Assembly: GCA_964579325.1 (NCBI GenBank)
Contig: CAZOHN010000006.1
Location: 1-45,267, forward strand
Direction: 5' to 3'
DNA: 45,267 bases
Source: CAZOHN01 sp964579325
GTDB lineage: Bacteria; Pseudomonadota; Alphaproteobacteria; Rhodobacterales; Rhodobacteraceae
The notes under the pieces were generated by a model. The model did not search any database. It was not told where the DNA came from and was given only the letters and a program-made list of their open reading frames with translations. Below, one piece after another: positions 33,850 through 41,861 of the stretch (position 1 is its first letter; the number at the start of each line of letters is the position of its first letter). The position numbers and the translations under genes were made by a program.

Positions 33850-34950
33850 TCAGACCGGCGGCGGAGGCGGTGGCATGACCGTGAAGAGCCGGGCGAGGTC
33901 CGCGACCTCGCCGGCCCGCATCCAGCCATCCTGCCCGGGCGTCCAGACCTGGGTTTCGCGCGTGAGGCTGCCATCGGCTGCCATCCGGCCCATGCTCGCA
34001 AGCGAGAACGGTCCCTTCGTCTGGCCGTTCTCTGCGATGTGCCAGACATGCTCGACCGGTGGCGGGGGCGGCGCCAGGGGCGCGGCGGCAGCCTGCGTCG
34101 GAGTACCCCAGGGGCCGGACTGGCCGACCACCATGCCCATTCCCAACCCGAGCCCGGCCCCCATGCCGCCAGACGGGTTGTCGGCAGCGCGCGTCATCGC
34201 CTCGGCGGCGGAATACTGGGCGTAGCGGCCAAGGTCGCCGACGATCCCCATCGATGTTCGCTTGTCGAGCGCCTTCTCGACCTCCTCGGGCAGCGAGATG
34301 TTCTCGATGTAGAACTCGGGGATCGCGATGCCGTAGGCCTCGATCGTCGGCGCGATGGCCTTCGTCACCAGTTTGCCGAGGTCGGCGGTGTTCGCGGCCA
34401 TGTCGAGCACTGGGACGTTCGAGCCGGCCAGCACCCGGCTCACCTCCTGCACGACCACATTGCGGATCTGGAACGAAATCTCGTCCTTCGTGAACTCGCC
34501 GTCGGTGCCAACGATCTCGGCCATGAACCGGCGCGGGTCGGTCACGCGGATCGAGTAGGTCCCGAAGGCACGCAACCGGACCGGGCCGAACTCCGGGTCG
34601 CGGCACATGATCGGGTTCTTTGTCCCCCACTTCAGGTCGTTGAACCGCGTCGTGTTGACGAAGTAGATTTCCGACTTGAACGGCGACTTGAACCCGTGGT
34701 CCCAGTGCTGGAGCGAGGTCAGGATCGGCATGTTGTTCGTCTCGAGCATGTAGAGCCCGGGTGTGAATACATCCGCGATCTGGCCCTCGTGGACGAACAC
34801 CGCCGCCTGTCCCTCGCGCACCGTAAGCTTTGCGCCGTATTTGATCTCGTGGCCCTCGCGCTCGAAGCGCCAGACCATCGTGTCGCGGGTGTCATCGGTC
34901 CAGTGGATGACGTCGATGAACTGGCCGGAGAGAAAATCGAGAATGCCCAT
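33850..34950 (-). CDS. SPFH-domain protein with C-terminal GYF_2 domain
   Basis: 366 residues. The SPFH/band-7-like core (about 20-265) contains V-R-E-G-Q-A-A-V-F-V-H-E-G and I-E-A-Y-G-I-A-I-P-E-F-Y-I-E-N-I-S-L-P-E-E-V, as in virion-core/YdjI-type proteins. A glycine- and proline-rich linker leads to a GYF_2 domain (about 303-352): V-W-H-I-A-E-N-G-Q-T-K-G-P-F, W-M-R-A-G-E. The tail ends in a proline run. GGAGG precedes the ATG. SPFH proteins form membrane microdomain scaffolds, and the GYF_2 module probably recruits a proline-rich partner. Confidence 0.9.
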   Translation of the reverse strand: MGILDFLSGQFIDVIHWTDDTRDTMVWRFEREGHEIKYGAKLTVREGQAAVFVHEGQIADVFTPGLYMLETNNMPILTSLQHWDHGFKSPFKSEIYFVNTTRFNDLKWGTKNPIMCRDPEFGPVRLRAFGTYSIRVTDPRRFMAEIVGTDGEFTKDEISFQIRNVVVQEVSRVLAGSNVPVLDMAANTADLGKLVTKAIAPTIEAYGIAIPEFYIENISLPEEVEKALDKRTSMGIVGDLGRYAQYSAAEAMTRAADNPSGGMGAGLGLGMGMVVGQSGPWGTPTQAAAAPLAPPPPPVEHVWHIAENGQTKGPFSLASMGRMAADGSLTRETQVWTPGQDGWMRAGEVADLARLFTVMPPPPPPV

Positions 34951-34985
34951 GGGTCAGGTCCTCCGCTGCTGGCGGTCTAGAGGTC

Positions 34986-35942
34986 TCAACTCGGCCCGCC
35001 GAGCAGTTCGGCGGCAATGCGTTCGACGATAGGGCGCGCTTCCGACACAGTCATTCCCGGGCGCAGGCGCGGGTCGTAGAGGATGCGGAGCAGAAGTTCG
35101 TCGTGGGTGGTGAGCAGCGCGAACTCTTCGTCGTCGTTGAAGATCGAGGGTCGCGCCGAGGGACTGTCGTTGGCAAGCCCCATGGCTTGCGCGATCTCCT
35201 CGTGGAAGCACGACTTGCGGATCAGGTCCGGGTGCTCGGCTCTCACGATTGCAACGGCGCGCCGGTAGGTCGGGGCGCTCCCTTCCGAGAATGCGAAGAC
35301 CAGGCAGTAGGTCGAGCGCGGCAGGTCGACGATCGTGCGGATCGCCGCGTTGCTGATGCCCGGGACCAGCGCCCTGAGCCGTGGCTCCAGCGCGCGCCGC
35401 TCGTCCTCGTTCACGATCAGGATGTCGAAGTTCGCCGCCCCTTCGGTCAGCCGGATCGGCACGCCGCTCAGCCGTGCGAGCCGCCCCGTGAAACGTTCGA
35501 TTTCCGCCCGGTCCTGCGCCCGCACGTCGGTTGGCACGCTGGCGCCGAACTCAACGCGCATGCGGATCGGCGTCTCCCAGCGCCGCAGGCGGCTCTGGGC
35601 GGTCTGTGGCACGAACTGTCCGGCCGCCGTGGTGTACTCGTCGTAGAGCGCGATCTGGATGAAGTTCTCGACCAGCATACGCGCGGTGAAAGGCGTATCC
35701 GGCCCACCGCCGTCGGTGCGCAGCATTCCCTGCGCCAGCAAATGCCGCTCGGTTCGAGCGAAGTATTCTCTGATCGCGACGCTTTCTGCCGATTGTTCCA
35801 AAGGAAGGGGGTCAACAACCGGGGCAGGGGCAACTGGCTGGCCACCCGGGGTCATGCCAAGTTCGGCGCAACCCGAAAGGGCGACGGCAGCCATCACCGC
35901 CGTGCCTGACCCGAGCCGCCTGAGTTTGGTCCGCAGCGTCAC
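34986..35942 (-). CDS. DUF2927-family lipoprotein
   Basis: 318 residues. Lipobox A-L-S-G-C (Cys25) after a hydrophobic signal predicts an outer-membrane or periplasmic lipoprotein. H-E-E-I-A-Q (His247, Glu248) in C-F-H-E-E-I-A-Q-A-M-G-L-A-N-D-S is the putative metalloprotease-like motif of DUF2927, followed by S-I-F-N-D-D-E-E-F-A. GTG start overlapping the TelA stop as GTGA. Function is unknown; the HEE motif suggests, but does not prove, zinc-dependent hydrolysis. Confidence 0.88.
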   Translation of the reverse strand: MTLRTKLRRLGSGTAVMAAVALSGCAELGMTPGGQPVAPAPVVDPLPLEQSAESVAIREYFARTERHLLAQGMLRTDGGGPDTPFTARMLVENFIQIALYDEYTTAAGQFVPQTAQSRLRRWETPIRMRVEFGASVPTDVRAQDRAEIERFTGRLARLSGVPIRLTEGAANFDILIVNEDERRALEPRLRALVPGISNAAIRTIVDLPRSTYCLVFAFSEGSAPTYRRAVAIVRAEHPDLIRKSCFHEEIAQAMGLANDSPSARPSIFNDDEEFALLTTHDELLLRILYDPRLRPGMTVSEARPIVERIAAELLGGPS

Positions 35943-37135
35943 GACGGCACAGCGGTCCCGGCGTTGGTGCCCACCTTGTCGCCGCGCGACCGAGCCGAGG
36001 CCAGCGTGTCGCGGAGGTCCGCCTCCATCTTCTTCAGGTCGTCCTCGGCTGCTGCACGCTTACGCTTGCCTTCGTCGGCGATCTTCAGGCTGTCCTCGAT
36101 CGTCGCGATCAGTGTCGCGTTCGCCTTCTTGACAGCCTCGATGTCGAACACGCCGCGCTCCATTTCCGTGCGTACGGCCTGATTGGCTTGCCGCAAGTTC
36201 TCGGCATTTGCGGTCAGCAACTCATTGGTCAGGTCGTTCGCCTCGCGTACCGCCTTCGCCGCCTCGGCCGAGCGCTGGATCGTTACCGCTTGCGCCAATT
36301 GCGTCTCCCAGAGCGGCACCGTGTTGACGAGAGTGGAGTTGATCTTGGTGACAAGACTCTTGTCGTTCTCCTGCACCAGCCGGATCGAGGGCAGCGACTG
36401 CATCGTGACCTGCCGCGTCAGCTTGAGGTCATGTACCCGGCGTTCCAGGTCGTCGCGCGCGGCGCGCAGGTCACGCAGTTCCTGCGCCTTCATCACCTGG
36501 TCGTTCTCGGCGGCAGCGGCGACCTCGGCCTCCTTGGCCGGGATGGTCGTCGCGTCGATCTCGCGGATCTTCTCTTCGCCGGCGGCTATGTAGACCGCCA
36601 GTTCGCGATAGAAGTCGAGGGTCTTCTCATAGAGCAGGTCGAGAGACTTGATGTCCTTCAGCAGCTTGTGTTCGTGTCCGAGAAGGTCGTTCGTCACCTT
36701 GTCGATCTGGTCTTGAACCTTCTCGAACCGGGCGAGGAACTGCGCGAAGGGTGCGGCCTTGCCGAAGAGACGCTCCCACCAGCTTGCCTTGCGGCGCACG
36801 TCGAGCTCCGAGACCGAAAAGCCGCGGATCGTGGTGACGATCTCCCGCAGCGAGTCACCGGCCGGCCCGACGTCCTTGTTGCGCACGTCCGACAGCATCG
36901 CCTGGCTGATCTGCTGAAGTTCCACCTGCGCGGCCGAACCAAACGAAACGATCGACCCGGTGTTTCCCAGGTCGACCTCGGCCATTCGGCGGCGAATGTC
37001 TTCTGCGACCGGGGCAGGGGCCGATGCCAGAGCCGGCACGGCATCGGCCGCTTCCGGTTCGGGCAGGATCACCGCCGTCACCTTTTCCACTTCGGCGAGC
37101 GCCCTTGCGGCTTCGGTCCTCACGTTCTCGGTCAT
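35939..37135 (-). CDS. TelA-family (toxic anion resistance) protein
   Basis: 398 residues, largely alpha-helical. Family landmarks include K-A-S-W-W-E-R-L-F-G-K, D-L-L-Y-E-K-T-L-D-F-Y-R-E-L-A-V-Y-I-A-A-G and S-T-L-V-N-T-V-P-L-W-E-T-Q-L. A coiled coil is expected near residues 210-250. TelA proteins are linked to tellurite and cell-envelope stress and usually sit beside XpaC-like proteins, as here (26 bp upstream). Confidence 0.93.
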   Translation of the reverse strand: MTENVRTEAARALAEVEKVTAVILPEPEAADAVPALASAPAPVAEDIRRRMAEVDLGNTGSIVSFGSAAQVELQQISQAMLSDVRNKDVGPAGDSLREIVTTIRGFSVSELDVRRKASWWERLFGKAAPFAQFLARFEKVQDQIDKVTNDLLGHEHKLLKDIKSLDLLYEKTLDFYRELAVYIAAGEEKIREIDATTIPAKEAEVAAAAENDQVMKAQELRDLRAARDDLERRVHDLKLTRQVTMQSLPSIRLVQENDKSLVTKINSTLVNTVPLWETQLAQAVTIQRSAEAAKAVREANDLTNELLTANAENLRQANQAVRTEMERGVFDIEAVKKANATLIATIEDSLKIADEGKRKRAAAEDDLKKMEADLRDTLASARSRGDKVGTNAGTAVPS

Positions 37136-37161
37136 GTCGGTTCCCCGTCGCTTTTCTCGTT

Positions 37162-38046
37162 TCAGTCCTCGGCCCTGATACCTTCACGGCCCAGCCGTTC
37201 GCGCAGCACCTCGATCTCGATGTCGAGCGCGCTGCGGTCGTTCTTGAGCAATGTCTGCGTCATCGACGTGAACCCCTTCTCCAGATCGTCGAGCAGGGTC
37301 TCGTAGTCGCTCCGCGCCTGCTTGTCCCGGGTACGTGTCCAGAGGTCCACGAATTTCACAGTCGCGTCGCGCGCTCCGTGCAGGTAGACCCCCAGGTAGC
37401 GCCGCGCTGCCGTGAGGTCGGAGGGGTCCGCCTCGACGGTGCGGAACATCTGCCGCGCTGTCGCTGAGAACCGGTCCACGCGCACTTCGAGGCCACGATC
37501 CTGCGCGCGCAGGACGGCATCGCGCATCTGGCCCAGCGTCCGCTCCGCCTCGTCCACGGCACGAGCCACCCGGTCGGACTGATGCGGGTCGATGCCTTCC
37601 ACGCCCTTGTCCCGCATCGGGTCGGGGCCGAACGAGAGCATGTGGAGGACAAAGCCCAGAACGGCATAGATCGCCGCGTTGAGCAGGTTGCCGTCTTCTG
37701 CCGCGATCCCGCCGAGGAACAGCCCCGCGCCGATGGCGATCGCGGCGAAAAGCTTGCGCGGGATAGCCGGCCTCTTGGCCACGGTGCGCGCTTCGTACGC
37801 CTCCTGCGCGATGACACCTTCGCGTGTCAGCCAGGCGCCGAGGATGAGAAGCGCAAAACCGCCGAGCGCGATCGCCATGCCTGTCGGCTCCTTGCCGAAG
37901 GCCATCGGCAGGAACGACAGGGGCACGAAGAAAAGGAAGTTGACCCGCCCGCCCGCGCGTGTCCGACGCTTGCCCCGGAAGGTCTCGCCATCCGGCGTTT
38001 CCGGTCCCGGTGCGGGGCTGTAGCGGCCGCCGAAACGTTGTGCCAT
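37162..38046 (-). CDS. XpaC-like membrane protein
   Basis: 294 residues. Hydrophobic helices lie near 35-50, 57-75, 97-115 and 122-140, followed by a cytoplasmic helical domain rich in charged residues (V-D-E-A-E-R-T-L-G-Q-M and L-Y-/Y-L-G-V-Y-L-H-G-A-R-D-A). It resembles XpaC (annotated from a 5-bromo-4-chloroindolyl phosphate hydrolysis phenotype), the usual partner of TelA. The ATG overlaps the stop of a 27-residue gene by one base. Confidence 0.88.
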   Translation of the reverse strand: MAQRFGGRYSPAPGPETPDGETFRGKRRTRAGGRVNFLFFVPLSFLPMAFGKEPTGMAIALGGFALLILGAWLTREGVIAQEAYEARTVAKRPAIPRKLFAAIAIGAGLFLGGIAAEDGNLLNAAIYAVLGFVLHMLSFGPDPMRDKGVEGIDPHQSDRVARAVDEAERTLGQMRDAVLRAQDRGLEVRVDRFSATARQMFRTVEADPSDLTAARRYLGVYLHGARDATVKFVDLWTRTRDKQARSDYETLLDDLEKGFTSMTQTLLKNDRSALDIEIEVLRERLGREGIRAED

Positions 38047-38129
38047 CAGCCTGCTCCCGAGCCGCCGACGTAGAGGATCAACGCCAGCAGGATGAAGTAA
38101 GCCAGCTTCTGCAGGCCTGTGTCCGTCAT
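38046..38129 (-). CDS. 27-residue membrane microprotein
   Basis: The coding frame is 28 codons with stop, starting at ATG 38129 after GGAACGAG. The peptide is polar for eight residues, then a single hydrophobic helix (L-A-Y-F-I-L-L-A-L-I-L-Y-V) ending G-G-S-G-A-G. Its stop overlaps the XpaC-like start (TGATG), so translation is coupled. It is too short for routine gene finding, and a role with XpaC/TelA in the membrane is likely. Confidence 0.65.
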   Translation of the reverse strand: MTDTGLQKLAYFILLALILYVGGSGAG

Positions 38130-38208
38130 GCCGCTCGTTCCATCCCTGATCGCCGCATCGGCGCGACTATAGGGGATCGGCAGGGGGGGTGAAAGCCGTT
38201 GCTGCGGC

Positions 38209-39306
38209 TCAACCCCTCGGTCTGCCCCCCGTCTTCCCCCCCGTCTTCCCCCCCGGGCTTCCCCCCCGGGTATGTGGCGCGGAAGTCCTGCCCCCGTCGC
38301 CGGGTCCCTTGGCCCGCACCGGGCCTGTCGGTTTTCCGCCTGTGGCCGGAGGCCTGCCTCGCGTTGCGCCCGGTGACTTTGCCGGTCCCGGGTCGGCCTG
38401 TTTCTGGCCGGACTTGGCCGCTGCAGCCTTCGTTGGATGCGCTTTCTCGGCCCGTGCTTTCGCGCCAACCGCATTCGCGCCACCCGCTTTCGCCCGGCCC
38501 GCTTTCGCTCGGCCCGCCTTGGCCGTGCCGACCTTCGCGGGAGCATCGTCCGCCTCCTGCGGTCCACCGACACCCAATTGGTCTCGCAGCACCTTGGGCC
38601 GGACCTCCTCAATGGCGCCTGCCGCCAGTTCCGCCAGCCGGAACGGCCCGTAGCTCACCCGGATCAGCCGGTTGACCGTCAACCCCACGGCCTCCATCGC
38701 GCGCCGCACCTCGCGGTTGCGGCCCTCGCGGATGCCCACGGTCAGCCAGGCATTCGCGCCCTGCTGGCGGTCGATCGTAACGGTCATGGGCTGAAAGCGC
38801 TCGCCCTCGATCACGATTCCCTTTCGCAGCGGTTCGAGCGATGCGTCCTCCGGACGGCCGTTGACCCGCACCCGGTATTTCCGGAGCCAGCCGGTCGAGG
38901 GCAGCTCCAGACGTCGCTTGAGGTCGCCGTCATTCGTCAGCAGCAGCAAGCCCTCGGAGGTGATGTCGAGCCGCCCGACCGACATCACGCGGCCGAGTTC
39001 TTTCGGCAGTGCCTCGAACACCGTGGGGCGCCCAAGCTCGTCCCTCTCGGTCGTCACCAGGCCGACCGGCTTGTGGTAGAGCCATAGCTTCGAGGGTGCG
39101 GCCTCGGGCAACGGCTTGCCGTCAACCTCGATCCGGTCCCGATCGGTCACGTTCAGCGCCGGAGAGGTAATCACCTTCCCGTTCACCGAGACGCGGCCCT
39201 CGGCAATCATGGCCTCGGCTGAACGGCGCGAGGCAATGCCCCGGCGCGCAAGGACCTTGGCAATTCGGTCGCCGGCGGGGGCGGGTGTGTCCTTCTTGGC
39301 ATTCAT
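38209..39306 (-). CDS. rluB: RsuA/RluB-type rRNA pseudouridine synthase with low-complexity tail
   Basis: 365 residues. An S4 RNA-binding domain (about 13-62) is followed by the synthase domain with catalytic Asp114 in G-R-L-D-I-T-S-E-G-L-L-L-L-T-N-D-G and R-E-G-R-N-R-E-V-R-R. About 120 extra C-terminal residues are low complexity: K-A-G-R-A-K-A-G repeats (about 258-295), then Gly/Pro/Lys-rich sequence ending G-G-K-T-G-G-R-P-R-G, probably disordered and RNA-binding. GAGGATGA precedes the ATG. It is divergent from tadA. The RluB name is the best fit, but other RsuA-family members cannot be excluded. Confidence 0.88.
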   Translation of the reverse strand: MNAKKDTPAPAGDRIAKVLARRGIASRRSAEAMIAEGRVSVNGKVITSPALNVTDRDRIEVDGKPLPEAAPSKLWLYHKPVGLVTTERDELGRPTVFEALPKELGRVMSVGRLDITSEGLLLLTNDGDLKRRLELPSTGWLRKYRVRVNGRPEDASLEPLRKGIVIEGERFQPMTVTIDRQQGANAWLTVGIREGRNREVRRAMEAVGLTVNRLIRVSYGPFRLAELAAGAIEEVRPKVLRDQLGVGGPQEADDAPAKVGTAKAGRAKAGRAKAGGANAVGAKARAEKAHPTKAAAAKSGQKQADPGPAKSPGATRGRPPATGGKPTGPVRAKGPGDGGRTSAPHTRGGSPGGKTGGKTGGRPRG

Positions 39307-39381
39307 CCTCGCCGTCTAGCGCGGCATGGCTTCGGGCGAAAGCGGCTTGTCGTGTCGCTCCTCGCGCGGCAGGAAGGCCCG

Positions 39382-39834
39382 ATGAGCCCGTTCGCCCGCC
39401 ACATGGACGCCGCCCTGGCCGAAGCCCGTGCCGCCGCCGCCCGCGGCGAGGTGCCCGTGGGCGCCGTCGTGATCGCACCCGATGGCACGGTGGCCGCCCG
39501 AGCCGGCAACCGCACCCGCGAACTCGGCGACCCCACCGCCCACGCCGAGATCCTCGCGCTGCGCGCCGCCTGCGCCGCTGCCGGGTCCGAACGCCTCCCC
39601 GGCCACACGCTCTTTGTCACGCTCGAACCCTGCCCGATGTGCGCCGCCGCCATCGGATACGCCCGGATCGCACGGCTGGTCTACGGCGCGGCCGACCCCA
39701 AATCCGGCGGTGTCGCCCACGGCGCGCGGGTCTATGCCCATCCGCAGTGCCACCATGCGCCGGAGGTGATCGACGGCATCGGCGCGGAGCCGGCGGAGCA
39801 ACTGCTGAAGCGCTTCTTTTCCGAGCGGCGCTGA
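39382..39834 (+). CDS. tadA: tRNA adenosine(34) deaminase
   Basis: 150 residues. The zinc-binding cytidine-deaminase fold has H-A-E (His54, Glu56) and P-C-P-M-C (Cys84, Cys87). The sequence D-P-T-A-H-A-E-I-L-A-L is diagnostic of TadA, which converts A34 of tRNA-Arg(ACG) to inosine. AGGAAGG precedes the chosen ATG; an in-frame upstream alternative start lacks it. Confidence 0.95.
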   Translation: MSPFARHMDAALAEARAAAARGEVPVGAVVIAPDGTVAARAGNRTRELGDPTAHAEILALRAACAAAGSERLPGHTLFVTLEPCPMCAAAIGYARIARLVYGAADPKSGGVAHGARVYAHPQCHHAPEVIDGIGAEPAEQLLKRFFSERR

Positions 39835-39841
39835 GTACCGG

Positions 39842-39859
39842 CGTTGCGTCCGCGCAACG
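39842..39859 (+). terminator. Hairpin after tadA
   Basis: CGTTGCG (39842-39848) pairs perfectly with CGCAACG (39853-39859) around TCCG, 8 bp after the stop codon. No T-run follows. Confidence 0.4.
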
Positions 39860-40193
39860 ATCCGCCAGCGCCGCGGGAGTCCGGAAATCCCGACTTCTCC
39901 GACTCGGCCGGCGGGTGTATCGGACGTGCCATACCGGGATTCCTGCCGAGGGAGGCGTGACATGACGAATGCGATCCGTGCGCGCCGACAGGCCGGAGTC
40001 CGATATTGCGGTGCGTCGCTTCCTGCGGGAGCGGGCACGCGCTGACCGGACGCCCTCGCCGACAGGCACGCCGATCCGGCTGATCCCGACCTGACCCGAT
40101 CTCTGCGCGCCCCGTCGCCGGTGCGTGCGGGTCCATTCCAAGTTCATCCGAGAGGAACCGGGCTGCGGTGAACGCGGCCGGTCGATAAGACCC
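39860..40193. other. Interval between tadA and a small gene
   Basis: The main content is one possible 27-residue frame at 39962-40045, listed separately. No other gene, repeat or RNA was recognised. Confidence 0.5.
39962..40045 (+). CDS. Possible 27-residue ORF
   Basis: The ATG is preceded by a strong GAGGGAGG. The peptide begins M-T-N-A-I-R-A-R-R and is basic without a clear motif; it could be a remnant of a short gene. Only the ribosome binding site supports it. Confidence 0.25.
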   Translation: MTNAIRARRQAGVRYCGASLPAGAGTR

Positions 40194-40394
40194 ATGACAG
40201 CATTGCGCCTTCACGACACAGTCACGCTCGCCGAAGAGGTCGAGCACCTGATTGCCCGCCACGGCCGGCTCGCTACGCTGGCTGCTCTGCTTGTCCGCCT
40301 CCCGCGGATGGGATCCCGGCGTCGCACGTTGCCCGACCGGGCGCTGCACGACCTGTCCGGCCACCTGCAGCGCGACATCGGCCTCCTGCGCTAG
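40194..40394 (+). CDS. Small protein with DUF1127-like C-terminus
   Basis: 66 residues. A basic helical protein (V-E-H-L-I-A-R-H-G-R-L-A-T-L-A-A-L-L) whose last part, L-H-D-L-S-G-H-L-Q-R-D-I-G-L, resembles the DUF1127 C-terminal motif (L-S-x-H-L-x-x-D-I-G-L), common in small alphaproteobacterial proteins. The ribosome binding site is weak. Its stop codon lies in the loop and 3' arm of the terminator hairpin at 40379-40404. Confidence 0.72.
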   Translation: MTALRLHDTVTLAEEVEHLIARHGRLATLAALLVRLPRMGSRRRTLPDRALHDLSGHLQRDIGLLR

Positions 40395-40404
40395 CAGGAG
40401 GCCG
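40379..40404. terminator. Perfect 11-bp hairpin between convergent genes
   Basis: CGGCCTCCTGC (40379-40389) pairs with GCAGGAGGCCG (40394-40404) around a 4-base loop. It overlaps the stop codon of the small gene and precedes the convergent UPF0173 gene, so it could end transcripts from both sides. No T-run is present. Confidence 0.65.
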
Positions 40405-40422
40405 GCTTCGCCGCTGCTGCCA

Positions 40423-41115
40423 TCAGACCGTGATCGGCACGAGCACCTCGGGCTCGATCACGTCCACTCCCGGCAAGCCCTCCTTCAGGCGGGCCGCCGA
40501 CTGCTCGAGCGCCGGGAACGTCCGGTAGTGGCAGGGGATCACGGTTTTGAAATCAAAGAACTTCCGTGCCGCCCAGGCAGCCTGTGTCATGTCCATCGTA
40601 TAGTGTCCGCCAGCGCAGAGGATGCCGATGTCTGGGGCGAAGTACTCGCCCATCCAGCCCATGTCGGCGTGGATCGCCGTATCGCCCGAAACATAGATCG
40701 TGTGGCCCTCGCCGGCGATCATGAAGCCGGCCTCGCCACCCGCGTAGACCGGGCCCGCATCAGAGGATACCGACGAGGAATGCACCGCGTTCACCATCGT
40801 CACCTTCGCACCACCGAGGTCGAGCGTGCCGCCCTTGTTGAAGCCGATGCCCGTGATCCCGTCCTGGACTTCCCACCACGAGATCAGGTCGTAGATGCCG
40901 GCGACAGGCACGTTCTTCGCCCTGGCGATGGCGACGGCATCCCCGGTATGATCGCCGTGCCCGTGCGTCACCAGGACATGCGTCACACCATCGGTCGCCT
41001 CCTCGCGCCGTGCCGCGGGGAACATCGGGTTGCCGGTAAGCCAAGGATCGAGCAGCAGAACCTTTCCCCCGATCTCGATGCGGAATCCCGAATGGCCGAG
41101 CCATATGATTTTCAT
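40423..41115 (-). CDS. UPF0173-family metal-dependent hydrolase
   Basis: 230 residues with a metallo-beta-lactamase fold. The metal motif T-H-G-H-G-D-H-T-G-D, followed by later V-S-G-D-T-A-I-H and P-C-H-Y, supplies the usual dinuclear ligands. The opening M-K-I-I-W-L-G-H-S-G-F is typical of UPF0173. AGGGAGG precedes the ATG. Substrate unknown. It is divergent from the ceramidase-like gene. Confidence 0.94.
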   Translation of the reverse strand: MKIIWLGHSGFRIEIGGKVLLLDPWLTGNPMFPAARREEATDGVTHVLVTHGHGDHTGDAVAIARAKNVPVAGIYDLISWWEVQDGITGIGFNKGGTLDLGGAKVTMVNAVHSSSVSSDAGPVYAGGEAGFMIAGEGHTIYVSGDTAIHADMGWMGEYFAPDIGILCAGGHYTMDMTQAAWAARKFFDFKTVIPCHYRTFPALEQSAARLKEGLPGVDVIEPEVLVPITV

Positions 41116-41170
41116 GGAAACCTCCCTAGGTTGACAGGGGAACCTTAGCGGAGAAGAGGGCACCGTCACC

Positions 41171-41833
41171 ATGGACTGGTTCGAGCAGATCGACGCCTAT
41201 TGCGAGCGCACCGACTTCTCCTACTGGTCCGAACCGGTGAACGCCGTAACCAATGCAGCCTTTCTGATAGCCGCCTTCATCATGTGGCGGAGGGTCCGCG
41301 GGCAGGGCCTGCCGCTTGCGGTTCTGCTCTGCGCCATCCTCGCGGCCATCGGCATCGGCTCCTACCTGTTCCACACCCACGCGACCGCCTGGTCCTCGAC
41401 CGCCGACGTGGTGCCCATCGTCCTCTACATCCTCGCCTATGTCTTCGTCGCCAACGTCCACTACCTCCGGCTGCCGCTCTGGGCCGCCGCGCTCGGCACT
41501 GCCGCATTCATCCCGTACGCCCTCATCCTGACGCCGCTCTTTCGGGCATTGCCGTTCTTCCAGATCTCCGCCTTCTACTGGCCCGTCCCCGTCCTGATCG
41601 TCGCCTATGCCATCCTTCTGCGCGCCCGTGTCCCCGAGACAGCCCGCGGCCTGGCCCTCGGCGCGGCGATCCTCGTGGTATCGCTCGCCTTCCGCTCGTT
41701 CGACATGGGCGTCTGCGAGAGGTTTCCCCTCGGCACGCATTTCATGTGGCACATCCTCAACGGCCTGATGCTCGGCTGGATGATCGAGGTCTACCGCCGC
41801 CACATGCTTGCGGAGCGGGGTCGCGGAAGCTAA
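41171..41833 (+). CDS. Ceramidase-family (CREST) membrane protein
   Basis: 220 residues with about seven hydrophobic segments. Motifs fit the alkaline ceramidase/CREST superfamily of zinc-dependent membrane hydrolases: S-E-P-V-N-A-V-T-N-A-A-F, G-S-Y-L-F-H-T-H-A-T-A-W-S-S-T-A-D, and D-M-G-V-C-E-R-F-P-L-G-T-H-F-M-W-H. The Ser, His and Asp residues in these motifs are the putative zinc and catalytic ligands. The natural substrate in bacteria is not established. Confidence 0.9.
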   Translation: MDWFEQIDAYCERTDFSYWSEPVNAVTNAAFLIAAFIMWRRVRGQGLPLAVLLCAILAAIGIGSYLFHTHATAWSSTADVVPIVLYILAYVFVANVHYLRLPLWAAALGTAAFIPYALILTPLFRALPFFQISAFYWPVPVLIVAYAILLRARVPETARGLALGAAILVVSLAFRSFDMGVCERFPLGTHFMWHILNGLMLGWMIEVYRRHMLAERGRGS

Positions 41834-41861
41834 ACGCGGGCGGAACCAGACTGGGGGCTCC

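Noticed and set aside
38215..38285. C-rich near-tandem repeat that looks like a simple repeat element
   Set aside because: It is the coding sequence for the G-G-K-T-G-G tail of the pseudouridine synthase on the other strand.
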